A stretch of 64,000 bases of DNA, from assembly GCF_029643425.1 (NCBI RefSeq), contig NZ_CP119106.1, forward strand, positions 2,356,001 through 2,420,000, written 5' to 3'. Numbering within the stretch: the first letter of the stretch is position 1; each line of letters opens with the position of its first letter. Position numbers and translations under genes: made by a program. This DNA comes from Isoptericola sp. AK164 (GTDB taxonomy: Bacteria; Actinomycetota; Actinomycetes; Actinomycetales; Cellulomonadaceae). Positions 36,178 to 52,514 of the stretch are shown here, one piece after another. The notes under the pieces were generated by a model. The model saw only the letters and a program-made list of their open reading frames with translations, made no database searches and had not been told where the DNA came from.

Positions 36178-37676
36178 GAGCCGATCCTCTCGAGGATGAG
36201 CTCGCGCACGCGCTTGGCGTCGGCCTGCCCCTTGGTCGTCTTCATCACGGCGCCGATGATCGCGCCGACGGGCCCCTGGTTGCCGCCGCGGACCTTCTCG
36301 ACGACGTCGGGCTGGGCGGCCAGCGCCTCGTCGATGGCGGACAGCAGCGCGCCGTCGTCGGAGACGATCTCGAGGCCGCGGTCGACCACGACCTGCTCCG
36401 GGTCGCCCTCGCCGGCGAGCACGCCGTCGAGGACCTGACGGGCGATCTTGTCGTTGATCCGGCCGGAGTCGACCAGACCCTGCAGCTCGCCGATCTGGGC
36501 CGGCGTGATGGCCAGGTCGGCCAGCTCGACCTCGTCCTGCTTGGCACGGCGGGCGAGCTCGCCCATCCACCACTTGCGCGCCGCGGCCGGGCTGGACCCC
36601 GCCGCGACGGTCGCCTCGATGAGGTCGAGGGCGCCGGCGTTGACGACGTCGCGCATCTCGGCGTCGGCGTAGCCCCACTCGTCCTGGAGCCGACGGCGGT
36701 GCGCCTGCGGCAGCTCCGGCAGCCCGGCGCGGATCTCCTCGACCCACTCGCGGGACGGCTCGACCGGCACCAGGTCCGGCTCGGGGAAGTACCGGTAGTC
36801 CTCGGCGTCGGACTTCACGCGGCCCGAGGTGGTGATGCCGGTGTCCTCGTGCCAGTGCCGGGTCTCCTGGACCACGGTGTCCCCGGCGTCGAGGATCGCG
36901 GCCTGCCGGGAGACCTCGTAGCGCACGGCCCGCTCGACCGACCGGAACGAGTTGACGTTCTTGGTCTCGGTGCGGGTGCCGAGCGGGGCGTCCGGCGTAG
37001 CACGCAGCGAGAGGTTGACGTCGGCACGCACGTTGCCCCGCTCCATGCGGGCCTCGGACACGTCCAGCGCCCGGAAGATGTCGCGCAGCGCCTGCACGTA
37101 GGCGCGGGCCACCTCGGGGGCACGGTCCCCGACGCCGGTGATCGGCTTCGTGACGATCTCGACCAGCGGGATGCCCGCACGGTTGTAGTCCACGAGCGAG
37201 TAGTCGGCGCCGTGGATCCGGCCGGCGGCACCCCCGACGTGGGTGTTCTTGCCGGCGTCCTCCTCCATGTGCGCCCGCTCGATCTCGACACGGTGGACCG
37301 TGCCGTCCTCGAGCTCGACGTCGAGCCAGCCGTCGAAGGCGATCGGCTCGTCGTACTGGGAGGTCTGGAAGTTCTTCGGCACGTCCGGGTAGAAGTAGTT
37401 CTTCCGGGCGAAGCGGCAGGACTCGGCGATCTGGCAGTTGAGCGCCAGGCCGATCCGGATCGCGTACTCGACGGCCGTCCCGTTGACGACGGGCAGCGCA
37501 CCGGGGAGCCCGAGGCTGACGGGGGTCGTCTGGGTGTTCGGGTCGCCGCCGAACTCCACCTCGGCCGGGCAGAACATCTTGGTCCGGGTGCCGAGCTCGA
37601 CGTGCACCTCGATGCCGAGCACCGGGTCGAACCGTCGGACCGCGTCGGCGTAGTCGACCAGCTGGGTCACAGTCAT
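36174..37676 (-). CDS. gatB: Asp-tRNA(Asn)/Glu-tRNA(Gln) amidotransferase subunit B
   Basis: 500 residues. It binds and phosphorylates the mischarged tRNA. Typical blocks are [29 protein letters not shown], the long central domain and the C-terminal YqeY-like helical domain starting near [15 protein letters not shown] at 37676 sits immediately after GGAG; GTG at 37670 has a better six-base spacing and may be the true start. It lies 16 bases after gatA. Confidence 0.95.
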   Translation of the reverse strand: MTVTQLVDYADAVRRFDPVLGIEVHVELGTRTKMFCPAEVEFGGDPNTQTTPVSLGLPGALPVVNGTAVEYAIRIGLALNCQIAESCRFARKNYFYPDVPKNFQTSQYDEPIAFDGWLDVELEDGTVHRVEIERAHMEEDAGKNTHVGGAAGRIHGADYSLVDYNRAGIPLVEIVTKPITGVGDRAPEVARAYVQALRDIFRALDVSEARMERGNVRADVNLSLRATPDAPLGTRTETKNVNSFRSVERAVRYEVSRQAAILDAGDTVVQETRHWHEDTGITTSGRVKSDAEDYRYFPEPDLVPVEPSREWVEEIRAGLPELPQAHRRRLQDEWGYADAEMRDVVNAGALDLIEATVAAGSSPAAARKWWMGELARRAKQDEVELADLAITPAQIGELQGLVDSGRINDKIARQVLDGVLAGEGDPEQVVVDRGLEIVSDDGALLSAIDEALAAQPDVVEKVRGGNQGPVGAIIGAVMKTTKGQADAKRVRELILERIGS

Positions 37677-37692
37677 CTCCTTCGTGGGTCCG

Positions 37693-39213
<1,521 letters not shown>

Positions 39214-39214
39214 C

Positions 39215-39511
39215 TCACTCCTCCCCGAGGATCTGCGGCACCGCGAAGCGGCCGTCCTCGGCCTCCGGCGCACCCGCGAGCACGTCGTCGACCGGCAGCG
39301 CCGGCTCGGGCACGTCGGGACGGAACACGTTGGACATGGGCAGCGGATGGCTCGTCGCGGGGACCTCGGGGGTCGCGACCTGGCTCACCTTGGCGATGGA
39401 CTCGACGATCACGTCGAGCTCGCCGGCGAGCCGATCCAGCTCGTCAGGGCGCAGCTCGATCCGCGCCAGCGCGGCGACACGCGCGACCTCGTCACGGGAG
39501 ATGGTGGACAT
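39215..39511 (-). CDS. gatC: Asp-tRNA(Asn)/Glu-tRNA(Gln) amidotransferase subunit C
   Basis: 98 residues. The small bridging subunit shows [17 protein letters not shown] and the hallmark SNVFRPDVP segment. ATG 39511 lies seven bases after TAGACT (plus 39519-39524), with no Shine-Dalgarno, so the mRNA of gatCAB is probably leaderless. The rRNA terminator lies about 190 bases upstream. Confidence 0.94.
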   Translation of the reverse strand: MSTISRDEVARVAALARIELRPDELDRLAGELDVIVESIAKVSQVATPEVPATSHPLPMSNVFRPDVPEPALPVDDVLAGAPEAEDGRFAVPQILGEE

Positions 39512-39702
39512 GGCCGCCAGTCTAGTGGGCCGACGTGACGGCCCGATGACACGGAGCCGACCGCGGATGTGACACGCGTCCCGTCGGGGAGGGCGCTCGG
39601 TCGGCCGGCGGTGTGAGACCGGTCGGGGGCCCGGCCGCGGGGCAGCCGGGGCCCGGAGGTCGGCCGGGTGGCGCGGTGGGCGTGTGGTGGGGGGAAAGCA
39701 GT

Positions 39703-39735
39703 CAGGCCCCCAACCCGTGAGGGGTTGGGGGCCTG
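39703..39735 (-). terminator. rRNA operon terminator
   Basis: CAGGCCCCCAACCC (39703-39716) and its complement (39722-39735) form a perfect 14-bp stem with a short loop. It lies about 12 bases after the 5S 3' end. Confidence 0.9.
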
Positions 39736-39746
39736 CTGTGAAGGGT

Positions 39747-39864
39747 GTCCGGCGGCGTCCTACTCTCCCACCCCGTCTCCAGGGCAGTACCATCGGCGCT
39801 GAAGGGCTGAGCTTCCGGGTTCGGTATGGGACCGGGCGTTTCCCCTTCGCTGTGACCGCCGTAA
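39747..39864 (-). rRNA. rrf: 5S ribosomal RNA
   Basis: About 118 bases. Contains the conserved GGAAACGCCCGGTCCCATAC and CGCCGATGGTACTGCC blocks on the minus strand. Ends are judged by pairing of TTACGGCGG with the CCGCCGGA region and may be off by one or two bases. Confidence 0.92.
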
Positions 39865-39951
39865 CAGTATCGAGTTGTCGGGTCCCCACCGGGTTTCCCC
39901 GGGGTGCCACGCAGGGTGGCGGGGGGGGTGGGGGTGGTGCCCGTTTCTCGG

Positions 39952-39974
39952 GAACCGCACAGTGGACGCGGAGC
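39952..39974 (-). promoter_or_regulatory. 23S processing stem, 3' half
   Basis: The transcript here is complementary to 43184-43205 (GCACAGTGGACGC core plus flanks). The pair would form the stem that brings the 23S ends together for RNase III cleavage. Confidence 0.7.
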
Positions 39975-39989
39975 AAGCAGTGTAGGTGT

Positions 39990-45132
<5,143 letters not shown>

Positions 45133-45530
45133 AAGAGAGAAAACACCACCAACCACCACGGGCCGGCGATGCCATATCGATACTGGCCAGACCAAACAAA
45201 CTAGCAAAACTAGCTGTCCAATCTAGTCCAAAGGAACCAATGAAGGTTCAAAATTTGGCATTGACTATCAAGCACACTGTTGAGTTCTCAAACAACCGAC
45301 ACACACCATCCAAGACCGGAACCTCTGTCCCGACCCCGTCCGGGGCAACCCTTCAACCTTACCCGAACCGATCCGCCCTGTCCAGTCCGCTCTGCGAACC
45401 GTGGGCGACCTGCTCGAGGTCCAGCCCCTCCCGAATCCGGGGCGCACGAAGCACCCTGTCCGTTCGAGGAGAGTTTCAGCCCCGGCGGCCACCTCGCGGT
45501 GTCCGTTCCCTGTCGGGCTGACGTCAGAGA
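45133..45530 (-). other. rRNA operon leader
   Basis: About 400 bases between promoter and 16S, with no gene. On the transcript, TTGTTTGAGAACTCAACAG (near 45275-45295) resembles a boxA-type antitermination and processing element, as found before many actinobacterial 16S genes. Several shorter inverted repeats are present but none is strong. Confidence 0.6.
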
Positions 45531-45559
45531 ACATTACACGGCTTGGGCACCGAGTCCAA
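45531..45559 (-). promoter_or_regulatory. rRNA promoter
   Basis: TTGGAC (-35, plus 45554-45559), 17-base spacer, TAATGT (-10, plus 45531-45536) on the minus strand. It is the best match to a housekeeping promoter in the window. Confidence 0.8.
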
Positions 45560-45665
45560 CTCCTGACGGGGTGACCCGGCGCACAGTGCCCTGCCGCCCC
45601 GTCGTCGCAGGTCGCACCACCTCCCCCCGACCGCGGAACGACGCCGTCCGCGCTAGGTTCGCAGC

Positions 45666-46247
45666 GTGACCGCACCATCCGTCGTCGTCCGTCCCGCCCG
45701 TCCCGACGAGGCCGCCGAGCTCGCCTGGCTCGCCGCCCTGACGTTCCCCCTCGCGTGCCCGCCGGGGACCTCCACGGCCACCATGGCCCGGCACATCGCC
45801 GAGCACCTGACGCCGGAGCGCTTCCGCGCGTGGAGCCGCGACCCCGGCTGCGCGCTGCTCGTGGCCGACGGAAGCGAGTCTGAGGAGCCCGCCGGCTACG
45901 TGCTGCTGCTGCGGGGCGAGCCGGACGGGGACGCCGAGCGGGACGTTCTGCGGTCCACGGTCGGGCCCGGTCCCTACGTCGAGCTGTCGAAGATCTACGT
46001 CCACCCCGCTCGTCAGGGAGACGGCACGGCGAACGCGCTGATGTCCGCAGCCGTCCGGACGGCGGACGAGCTCGCACCCGATCGTCCGTTCTGGCTCGGC
46101 ACCAACGGGGACAACGGGCGCGCCCAGGCCTTCTACCGCAAGCACGGGTTCACCGTCGTCGGCAGCCGCACCTACGACGTCGGGGGTGTGCAGCACGACG
46201 ACGTGGTCATGCTGCACACCCCCGGTGCGCAGGCGGCGCGCTCCTGA
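45666..46247 (+). CDS. GNAT acetyltransferase
   Basis: 193 residues. SVVVRPARPDEAAELAWLA at the start, ELSKIYVHPARQGDGTANAL (acetyl-CoA loop) and NGRAQAFYRKHGFTVVG near the end are classic GNAT blocks. Substrate unknown. The GTG lies six bases after TAGGTT (45654-45659) with no Shine-Dalgarno, so the transcript is likely leaderless. It is divergent from the rRNA promoter and converges with the isomerase gene. Confidence 0.85.
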   Translation: MTAPSVVVRPARPDEAAELAWLAALTFPLACPPGTSTATMARHIAEHLTPERFRAWSRDPGCALLVADGSESEEPAGYVLLLRGEPDGDAERDVLRSTVGPGPYVELSKIYVHPARQGDGTANALMSAAVRTADELAPDRPFWLGTNGDNGRAQAFYRKHGFTVVGSRTYDVGGVQHDDVVMLHTPGAQAARS

Positions 46248-46257
46248 TCCCTGCGGG

Positions 46258-47259
46258 TCAGTCCTTGGAGGAGAAGGCCGCGTCGAAGGCCGCGTCCGGG
46301 GCGTCGAACGCGAGCCGGCGCACGAAGGCCAGACCCTCGGGCGCCCCGACGAGACGGTCCATCCCGGCGTCCTCCCACTCGACCGAGAGCGGTCCGTCGT
46401 ACCCGATGGCGTTGAGCATCCGGAACGAGTCCTCCCACGGCACGTCACCGTGGCCGGTCGAGATGAAGTCCCAGCCGCGCCGCGGGTCCGCCCACGCCAG
46501 GTGCGACGAGAGCCGGCCGTTGCGGCCGTTGAGGCGCTTCTTCGTGTCCTTGCAGTGCGCGTGGTAGATGCGGTCCTGGAAGTCCCAGAGGAAGCCCACG
46601 GGGTCGACGTCCTGCCAGACCATGTGGCTCGGGTCCCAGTTCAGGCCGAACGACTCCCGGTGCCCGATCGCCTCGAGCGTGCGCTGGGTGGTCCAGTAGT
46701 CGTAGGCGATCTCGCTCGGGTGGACCTCGAGGGCGAACCGCACACCGACCTCCTCGAAGACGTCGAGGATGGGGTTCCAGCGGTCGGCGAAGTCCTGGTA
46801 GCCGGCCTCGACCATGTCCGCGGGCACCGGCGGGAACATCGCGACGGTCTTCCAGATCGAGGAGCCGGTGAATCCGACGACGGTGCGCACACCGAGCTTC
46901 GCGGCCATGCGCGCGGTGTCCTTCATCGCCTCGGCGGCCCGCTGCCGGACGCCCTCCGGGTCGCCGTCCCCCCACACCTCCGGCGAGAGGATCTCCTCGT
47001 GCCGCCGGTCGATCGGGTCGTCGCAGACCGCCTGACCCGTGAGGTGGTTGGAGATCGCCACGATCTGCAGACCGTGCCGGGCCATGAGGTCCTTGCGTCC
47101 CTGGACGTACTCGGCGTCGTCCCAGCGGGTCACGTCGAGGTGGTCCCCCCAGCAGCACAGCTCGAGGCCGTCGTAGCCCCAGCCGGACGCCAGACCCGCC
47201 AGCTCCTCCAGCGGCATGTCGGCCCACTGACCGGTGAACAGGCTGATCGGTCGTGTCAT
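46258..47259 (-). CDS. Sugar phosphate isomerase/epimerase (IolE/Xyl-isomerase fold)
   Basis: 333 residues, TIM barrel. Metal-site landmarks are [29 protein letters not shown] and [11 protein letters not shown]. It works on a sugar or cyclitol derivative. GAGGAAG precedes ATG 47259. It follows the Gfo/Idh gene across a 151-base gap with a GC-rich hairpin (47331-47370). Given the ABC importer and dehydrogenase upstream, it is probably a catabolic enzyme of the imported compound (inference). Confidence 0.87.
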   Translation of the reverse strand: MTRPISLFTGQWADMPLEELAGLASGWGYDGLELCCWGDHLDVTRWDDAEYVQGRKDLMARHGLQIVAISNHLTGQAVCDDPIDRRHEEILSPEVWGDGDPEGVRQRAAEAMKDTARMAAKLGVRTVVGFTGSSIWKTVAMFPPVPADMVEAGYQDFADRWNPILDVFEEVGVRFALEVHPSEIAYDYWTTQRTLEAIGHRESFGLNWDPSHMVWQDVDPVGFLWDFQDRIYHAHCKDTKKRLNGRNGRLSSHLAWADPRRGWDFISTGHGDVPWEDSFRMLNAIGYDGPLSVEWEDAGMDRLVGAPEGLAFVRRLAFDAPDAAFDAAFSSKD

Positions 47260-47330
47260 CGTTCTTCCTCTCGTTCGTCAACGTCGGCCGGGCACCCGGC
47301 GCGGCGGGTCCTCGCCAGCAACCTTGGCAG

Positions 47331-47370
47331 GGGGTGCGCGCCGGGGAACAGGGCCTCCGGCGCACACCCC
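47331..47370 (-). promoter_or_regulatory. Hairpin between dehydrogenase and isomerase genes
   Basis: Arms 47331-47344 and 47357-47370 pair over 14 bases with one mismatch. No U tract, so it may lower or process the mRNA rather than end it. Confidence 0.5.
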
Positions 47371-47410
47371 GGTCCTGGTGGCGCGCACCTCCTGGACTGT
47401 CTCGATCCGA

Positions 47411-48589
47411 TCAGGAGAGGTCGATCCAGCGGTGCTTGTCGGACGCGCTGCGCTCGACGGCGTCGAGGACGCGCTGCACGGCGAGCCCCTCGGCGAACGA
47501 CGGCGCCGGCTCGTCGCCGGCTGCGAGCGCTCCCACCAGATCGACGACCTGGTGGGTGAAGGCGTGCTCGTAGCCCAGGCCGTGGCCCGGGGGCCACCAG
47601 GCCGCCACGAAGGGGTGCTCGGCCTCGGTGACCACGATCCTGCGGAACCCTGCCGTCGCCGGCGGCTCGGTCGCGTCGTAGAAGTGCAGGACGTTCATGT
47701 CCTCGAAGTCGAAGGCGAGAGAGCCCGCCGACCCGTTGATCTCGATGCGGATGGCGTTCTTGCGGCCGTTGGCGTAGCGCGTGGCCTCGTAGCTGGCCAT
47801 GGCCCCGCCGGACATGCGGCCGAAGAAGACGGCGGCGTCGTCGACGGTCACCGGACCGGTCTCCGTGCCCGCCGTGCCGGACAGCCCGGAGAACTCGGTG
47901 GCCACCGGGCGCTCGGGCACGAAGGTCTCGAGCATCCCGGCGACGCCCGTGAGCCGCTCACCGGTGATGAACTGGGTGAGATCGACGACGTGCGCACCGA
48001 TGTCACCGAGCGCACCCGACCCTGCCTTGTCCTTCTGCAGGCGCCAGTTCAGCGGTGTCGACGCGTCCGACAGCCAGTCCTGCAGGTACTGGGCCCTCAC
48101 GTGCCGGACCTGGCCGAGACGACCGTCGGCGACGAGCTGGCGCGCGAGCTGGATGGCGGGGACACGCCGGTAGGTGAACCCCACCATGGCGTGCACACCC
48201 CGCTGCGCCGCGCGGTCTGCTGCCGCCACCATCTGCTCGGCCTCGGCGACCGAGTTGGCCAACGGCTTCTCGCACAGCACGTGCTTGCCGGCGTCGAGCG
48301 CCGCGACGGCGATCTCGGCGTGGGTGTTGCCCGGTGTGCAGATGTCGATGAGGTCGATGTCGTCCCGCTCGAGCAAGCGACGCCAGTCCGTCTCGGAGGA
48401 CTGCCATCCGAGCCGGTCCGCGGCCGCCGCGACCTTCTCCGGGTCCCTGCCGGCGACCGCCGTCATCTCCGTGCGCAGCGGCAGGTCGAAGAAGCGGGGG
48501 GCGGTGCGCCACGCGTGGGAGTGCGCCGCGCCCATGAACGAGTAGCCGACCATGCCGACGCCGAGGCGAGCGCCGTCTGCTGCAGCCAT
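47411..48589 (-). CDS. Gfo/Idh/MocA-family oxidoreductase
   Basis: 392 residues. The NAD(P) domain opens GVGMVGYSFMGAAHSHAW, and the EKPLANSVAEAEQM segment holds the catalytic Lys. The Gfo/Idh C-terminal sheet domain follows (HVVDLTQFITGERL). Members oxidise sugars or inositols; the position next to a sugar ABC importer and an isomerase suggests use of an imported sugar or cyclitol (inference). AAGGA lies seven bases before ATG 48589. Confidence 0.9.
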   Translation of the reverse strand: MAAADGARLGVGMVGYSFMGAAHSHAWRTAPRFFDLPLRTEMTAVAGRDPEKVAAAADRLGWQSSETDWRRLLERDDIDLIDICTPGNTHAEIAVAALDAGKHVLCEKPLANSVAEAEQMVAAADRAAQRGVHAMVGFTYRRVPAIQLARQLVADGRLGQVRHVRAQYLQDWLSDASTPLNWRLQKDKAGSGALGDIGAHVVDLTQFITGERLTGVAGMLETFVPERPVATEFSGLSGTAGTETGPVTVDDAAVFFGRMSGGAMASYEATRYANGRKNAIRIEINGSAGSLAFDFEDMNVLHFYDATEPPATAGFRRIVVTEAEHPFVAAWWPPGHGLGYEHAFTHQVVDLVGALAAGDEPAPSFAEGLAVQRVLDAVERSASDKHRWIDLS

Positions 48590-48646
48590 TGGTGTGTCCT
48601 TTCTGTCCTCGTGCGGCTCGAGCCACCACGAGGGCGGACGAGTCCG

Positions 48647-48677
48647 CGGCGGCGGGGCGTGTCACGCCCCGCCGCCG
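48647..48677 (-). terminator. Hairpin after the binding-protein gene
   Basis: CGGCGGCGGGGCGT (48647-48660) and its exact complement (48664-48677) form a 14-bp stem with a GTC loop, 24 bases after the binding-protein stop. It probably limits read-through into the dehydrogenase gene. Confidence 0.75.
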
Positions 48678-48700
48678 TGGTGTGGGTCGACCGGGTCAGG

Positions 48701-49771
48701 TCAGGAACGGAACCCGATGCTCATGTACTGGTCGACGTTGTCCGCCGTGACCACCGGGGCGAAGAGCTGCACGGTGCGCGGGACGGCCGCCGAGGCCAGG
48801 TCGGACATGTTCTTGTCCTGCGCGATCAGGCGGGCGAGCTTGATGCCGTCGGCCGCCTGGGTCGACGGGTAGACGACCGTGGCCTGCAGCACGGTGTCAC
48901 CGGACTGGATGTGCTCCATCACGTCGAGCGAGCCGGCGCCGCCGACCATGAAGAACTCGTCGCGACCGGCGTTCTCGATCGCCTGCAGGACGCCGACACC
49001 CTGGTCGTCGTCGTGGTTCCAGATGGCGTCGATCTCGGGCGCCGCCTGCAGGAGGTTGGCGGTCACCTGCTCACCGCTCTGGACGGTGAACTCCGCGGAG
49101 ACCTGGTTGTCGACGTCGAGGCCGCAGTCGGACAGCGCGTCGGCGAAGCCCTGCGAACGGTCCTGCGTCAGCGGCAGCGAGGCGATGCCCTGGATCTCGG
49201 CGATGACCGCGTCGGGCTGGTCGCCGAGCTGCTCGCAGATGTAGGTGCCGGCGCTGACGCCCATGCCGTAGTTGTCGCCGAGCACGGTGGTGCGGGCGGC
49301 GAACGGGCTGGTGAACTCGCGGTCGACGTTGACGACCGGGATACCGGCCTCCATCGCCTCGATCGCGACGTCGGTCAGCGCGGCGCCGTCGAACGGCAGG
49401 AGCACGATGGCGTCCACGCCGTCGGCGATGAACGTCTCGATCTGGCTGATCTGGACGTTGACGTCGTTCGTGCCCTCGGCGACGCGGAGCTCGACGTCCT
49501 CGTAGTTGTCGGCCTCGGCCTCGGCGGCGGAGGTGATCGCACCCATCCAGCCGTGGTCGGCGGCGGGGGCGGAGAAGCCGATGGTGACGGGCTCCCCCGG
49601 CTCGTCGTTGGCGGTGCCGGCGGCCCCGCCCTCGGAGCTCATCTCCTCGGAGGAGTCGGTGCCCTCCTCCTCGGCAGGCTCGTTGCTGACGCAACCGGCC
49701 AGCAGGGCAGCCGAGGCGGCCAGGGCGAGCGGTGCCGCGATGAGACGACGGCGCATGGTTCGTGCGGACAT
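48701..49771 (-). CDS. Sugar ABC transporter substrate-binding lipoprotein
   Basis: 356 residues. Lipoprotein signal: MSARTMRRRLIAAPLALAAS then AALLAGC, with Cys at the lipobox. Then a Glu/Ser-rich acidic linker and a periplasmic-binding fold (GFSAPAADHGWMGAITSAAE, then a TVLGDNYGMGVSAGTYICE block and NHDDDQGVGVLQAIENA), typical of the RbsB-like class for ribose, inositol or related sugars. ATG 49771 has GAGG six bases upstream; ATG 49777 is too close to it. It is the third gene of the ABC operon. Confidence 0.92.
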   Translation of the reverse strand: MSARTMRRRLIAAPLALAASAALLAGCVSNEPAEEEGTDSSEEMSSEGGAAGTANDEPGEPVTIGFSAPAADHGWMGAITSAAEAEADNYEDVELRVAEGTNDVNVQISQIETFIADGVDAIVLLPFDGAALTDVAIEAMEAGIPVVNVDREFTSPFAARTTVLGDNYGMGVSAGTYICEQLGDQPDAVIAEIQGIASLPLTQDRSQGFADALSDCGLDVDNQVSAEFTVQSGEQVTANLLQAAPEIDAIWNHDDDQGVGVLQAIENAGRDEFFMVGGAGSLDVMEHIQSGDTVLQATVVYPSTQAADGIKLARLIAQDKNMSDLASAAVPRTVQLFAPVVTADNVDQYMSIGFRS

Positions 49772-49844
49772 GATCATCCTCGATTCGGTCCGGGTACTGA
49801 CGTGTACTTGCAGGACAGGTAGGGGTCGGTGGGACAGGTCGGGG

Positions 49845-50879
49845 TCAACTGGACTTGGAGCGGCCGGCGAACCGCTGCTGGAGCAGCACGGCGGCGACGA
49901 TGATCGCGCCGCGGGCGATCTGCTGCACCGAGCTGTCGACGTTGTTGATGATGAAGACGTTCTGCAGGGTCGCGAAGATGAGGACGCCGATGATCGTGCC
50001 GATGATCGTGCCGCGCCCACCGGCGAGCAGGGTGCCGCCGACGACGACCATGGCGATCACGTCGAGCTCCATCAGGAGACCGTTGGTGGACGACCCCGCT
50101 CCGGTCCGGGCGAGCATCATCACACCGCCGATGCCGGCCGCCAGGCCCGAGAAGCCGTAGACGTAGAGCAGGTGGCGCTTGACGTTGATGCCGGCGAGCC
50201 GGGCCGCCTCCCGGTTGCCGCCGATGGCCACCGTGCGGCGCCCGAAGGTGGTCCGGTTGAGCAGGAACCAGCCGGCGATGGCGACGACGACGAAGATCCA
50301 GACGATCTTCGGCACGCCGAGCAGGTCACCCTGGAAGGTGCTCTCGAACGACGACTGGTCGACGATCTGCGTGCGCCGGTTGGCGATGAGCTCGGCGAGC
50401 CCGCGGGCCGCGACCAGCATCGCCAGCGTGGCGATGAACGCCACCACGTTGCCGTAGGCGATGATCACGCCGTTGACCAGCCCGGCGGCGAGGCCGACCA
50501 GGAGCGCGCAGCCGACCATGACGATCCAGCCGTACTGGTCGGCCATGGTCTGCGTGGCCAGGGTCGAGGCCCACACGGTGGTCAGGCCGAGCACGGAGCC
50601 GACCGACAGGTCGATGCCGCCGGTGGTGATGACGAAGGTCATGCCGATCGCCAGCACGCCGGTCACCGACGCGAGGCTGAGCACGATCATGAGGTTCTGC
50701 ACGCTGGCGAACCGGTCGCCGCCGGTGAGGAGCCCGACCAGGCACAGCAGGACCAGGGCGGCGACCAGACCGAGGTTCCGGACCGTCGTTCCCGAGAGCC
50801 CCAGGCGGGAGCGGGAGCTCTCCTTGTGGTTCGTGGGGGTTTCTGTCGCCGAACTCGACGGCGTCTGCTGCTCGCTCAC
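49845..50879 (-). CDS. Sugar ABC transporter permease (RbsC-like)
   Basis: 344 residues, about ten hydrophobic segments of the BPD_transp_2 family. GGIDLSVGSVLGLTTVWAST and IGGNREAARLAGINVKRHLL (EAA-like loop) are family marks. The first 30 residues are hydrophilic and Ser/Thr-rich. GTG 50879 overlaps the ATPase stop by four bases, so translation is coupled. Confidence 0.92.
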   Translation of the reverse strand: MSEQQTPSSSATETPTNHKESSRSRLGLSGTTVRNLGLVAALVLLCLVGLLTGGDRFASVQNLMIVLSLASVTGVLAIGMTFVITTGGIDLSVGSVLGLTTVWASTLATQTMADQYGWIVMVGCALLVGLAAGLVNGVIIAYGNVVAFIATLAMLVAARGLAELIANRRTQIVDQSSFESTFQGDLLGVPKIVWIFVVVAIAGWFLLNRTTFGRRTVAIGGNREAARLAGINVKRHLLYVYGFSGLAAGIGGVMMLARTGAGSSTNGLLMELDVIAMVVVGGTLLAGGRGTIIGTIIGVLIFATLQNVFIINNVDSSVQQIARGAIIVAAVLLQQRFAGRSKSS

Positions 50880-52396
50880 GCGGCACTTCCTTCCATGACC
50901 ATGTCGAGCACCTGGTGCTCGTCGATCGACTCGGCGGACCCTTCGTGCACGACCTGTCCGTCGGAGATGACGAGGACACGGTCGGCGAGGCCCAGAACTT
51001 CGGGGATCTCGCTGGAGACGACCAGCACGGCGGTGCCGGCGTCGGCGAGCCGTCGTACCAGGTCGTAGATCTCGGACCTCGCGCCGACGTCGACGCCGCG
51101 GGTCGGTTCGTCGAGCAGCAGCACCTCGCAGCCGTGGACCAGCCAGCGGGCGAGCATCGCCTTCTGCTGGTTTCCGCCGGAGAGGGTGCGGATGGCGCGG
51201 TCGACGTCCGGCGGCCGCAGGTCCAGGGCCTTCGCCTGCTCTTCGGCAGCGGCCTTCTCCGCCTTCTCGTCGAGCCAGCCGCCCCGGGCGGTCCGCGCGA
51301 AGGAGGACAGGGTGATGTTGCGGTAGACGGGCTCGTCGAGCAGCAGCCCCTGGCTCTTGCGCTCCTCGGGTGCGAGGCCGATGTCGGCGGCCACGGCCGC
51401 CCCCACGGAACCGCGGCGGAGCCTCTTGCCGTCCAGCTCCACGCGACCGTGCGTGGCCCGGCGCGCACCGTAGATCGTCTCGAGGATCTCGGAGCGCCCC
51501 GAGCCGACCAGACCGGCCAGGCCGACGATCTCCCCGGCACGGATGGACAGGCTCACGTCGGAGAAGACGCCCGCCAGCGAGAGGTTCTCGACCTGGAGCC
51601 GCAACGGGGCGTCGTCCGGCACGCCGGGGCGCTCGGGGAACGAGTACTCCATCGACTTGCCGGTCATCAGCTTGATGAGCTCGTCCGTCGGCGTGGTCGC
51701 CACGTCGAGGTTGCGCCCCACCGTCACGCCGTCCTTGAGCACGGTGATCCGGTCGCCGATCCGGCGGATCTCCTCGAGCCGGTGCGAGATGTAGACGATG
51801 GCGACGCCCTGCTCGGTGAGCTCGGCGACGACGCGGAAGAGGTTGTCGACCTCGCCCGAGTCCAGGACGGCCGACGGCTCGTCCATGACGATCACGCGCA
51901 CGTCGCGCGACAGCGCACGGGCCATCGACACGATCTGCTTGCCCGCGGCGGAGAGCGACCCGACCTCGCGGTGCGGCGAGATCTCGGGGTGCCCGAGCCG
52001 GGCCATGAGCTCTCGGGTCCGCTGCGCGGCGAAGCGGCGCTTGGTGAACCCGGCCGAGGCCAGCTCGTGACCGAGGAAGATGTTCTCGGCGACGGTCAGA
52101 CCGTCGACGACGTCCAGCTCCTGGTACATCGTGGCCACGCCGTGCTCGAGCGCGGCGTCGGGGTGCGGGATGGCGATCTCTTCGCCGTCGAATCGGATGG
52201 TGCCGGACGTGGGCTGGTGGGCGCCGGCCAGCACCTTGATGAGCGTGGACTTGCCGGCACCGTTCTGCCCGAGCAGACAGTGCACCTCGCCGGCGCGGAC
52301 GTCGAGGTCCACACCGTCGAGGGCCTTGGCGCCCGGGAAGTGCTTGACGATCCCTTGCATCTGCAGCAGCGGCGCTGCGGGGTCTTCTGTGACCAT
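50876..52396 (-). CDS. Sugar ABC transporter ATP-binding protein (RbsA-like, two ABC domains)
   Basis: 506 residues, two fused ABC domains. Domain 1 has GQNGAGKST, LSAAGKQIVSMARAL and VIVMDEPSA. Domain 2 has GLVGSGRSE (degenerate Walker A), LSGGNQQKAMLARWL and LLLDEPTRGVD. This is the RbsA/XylG architecture. ATG 52396 sits six bases after the TAGAGT -10 box, so it opens a leaderless transcript. With permease and binding protein it forms an importer of the ribose/inositol class. Confidence 0.94.
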   Translation of the reverse strand: MVTEDPAAPLLQMQGIVKHFPGAKALDGVDLDVRAGEVHCLLGQNGAGKSTLIKVLAGAHQPTSGTIRFDGEEIAIPHPDAALEHGVATMYQELDVVDGLTVAENIFLGHELASAGFTKRRFAAQRTRELMARLGHPEISPHREVGSLSAAGKQIVSMARALSRDVRVIVMDEPSAVLDSGEVDNLFRVVAELTEQGVAIVYISHRLEEIRRIGDRITVLKDGVTVGRNLDVATTPTDELIKLMTGKSMEYSFPERPGVPDDAPLRLQVENLSLAGVFSDVSLSIRAGEIVGLAGLVGSGRSEILETIYGARRATHGRVELDGKRLRRGSVGAAVAADIGLAPEERKSQGLLLDEPVYRNITLSSFARTARGGWLDEKAEKAAAEEQAKALDLRPPDVDRAIRTLSGGNQQKAMLARWLVHGCEVLLLDEPTRGVDVGARSEIYDLVRRLADAGTAVLVVSSEIPEVLGLADRVLVISDGQVVHEGSAESIDEHQVLDMVMEGSAA

Positions 52397-52402
52397 GCGA
52401 CG

Positions 52403-52450
52403 ACTCTAAGGGCAACTTCTGCTCGTCGTCAATCATAAGTTCCGGTACTT
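52403..52450 (-). promoter_or_regulatory. ABC operon promoter and ROK-type operator candidate
   Basis: On the minus strand TTGACG (-35, plus 52427-52432), 18-base spacer, TAGAGT (-10, plus 52403-52408). Just upstream, AAGTTCCGGTACTT (52437-52450) is a near-perfect palindrome around CCGG. It lies between the ABC operon and the divergent ROK gene, where a repressor of that family would bind. Confidence 0.55.
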
Positions 52451-52514
52451 TCGGATCGTTACCCCGCTGTGATGCAGTACGGGTTGACACATGCGACGGA
52501 GATGAGAGGCGTGG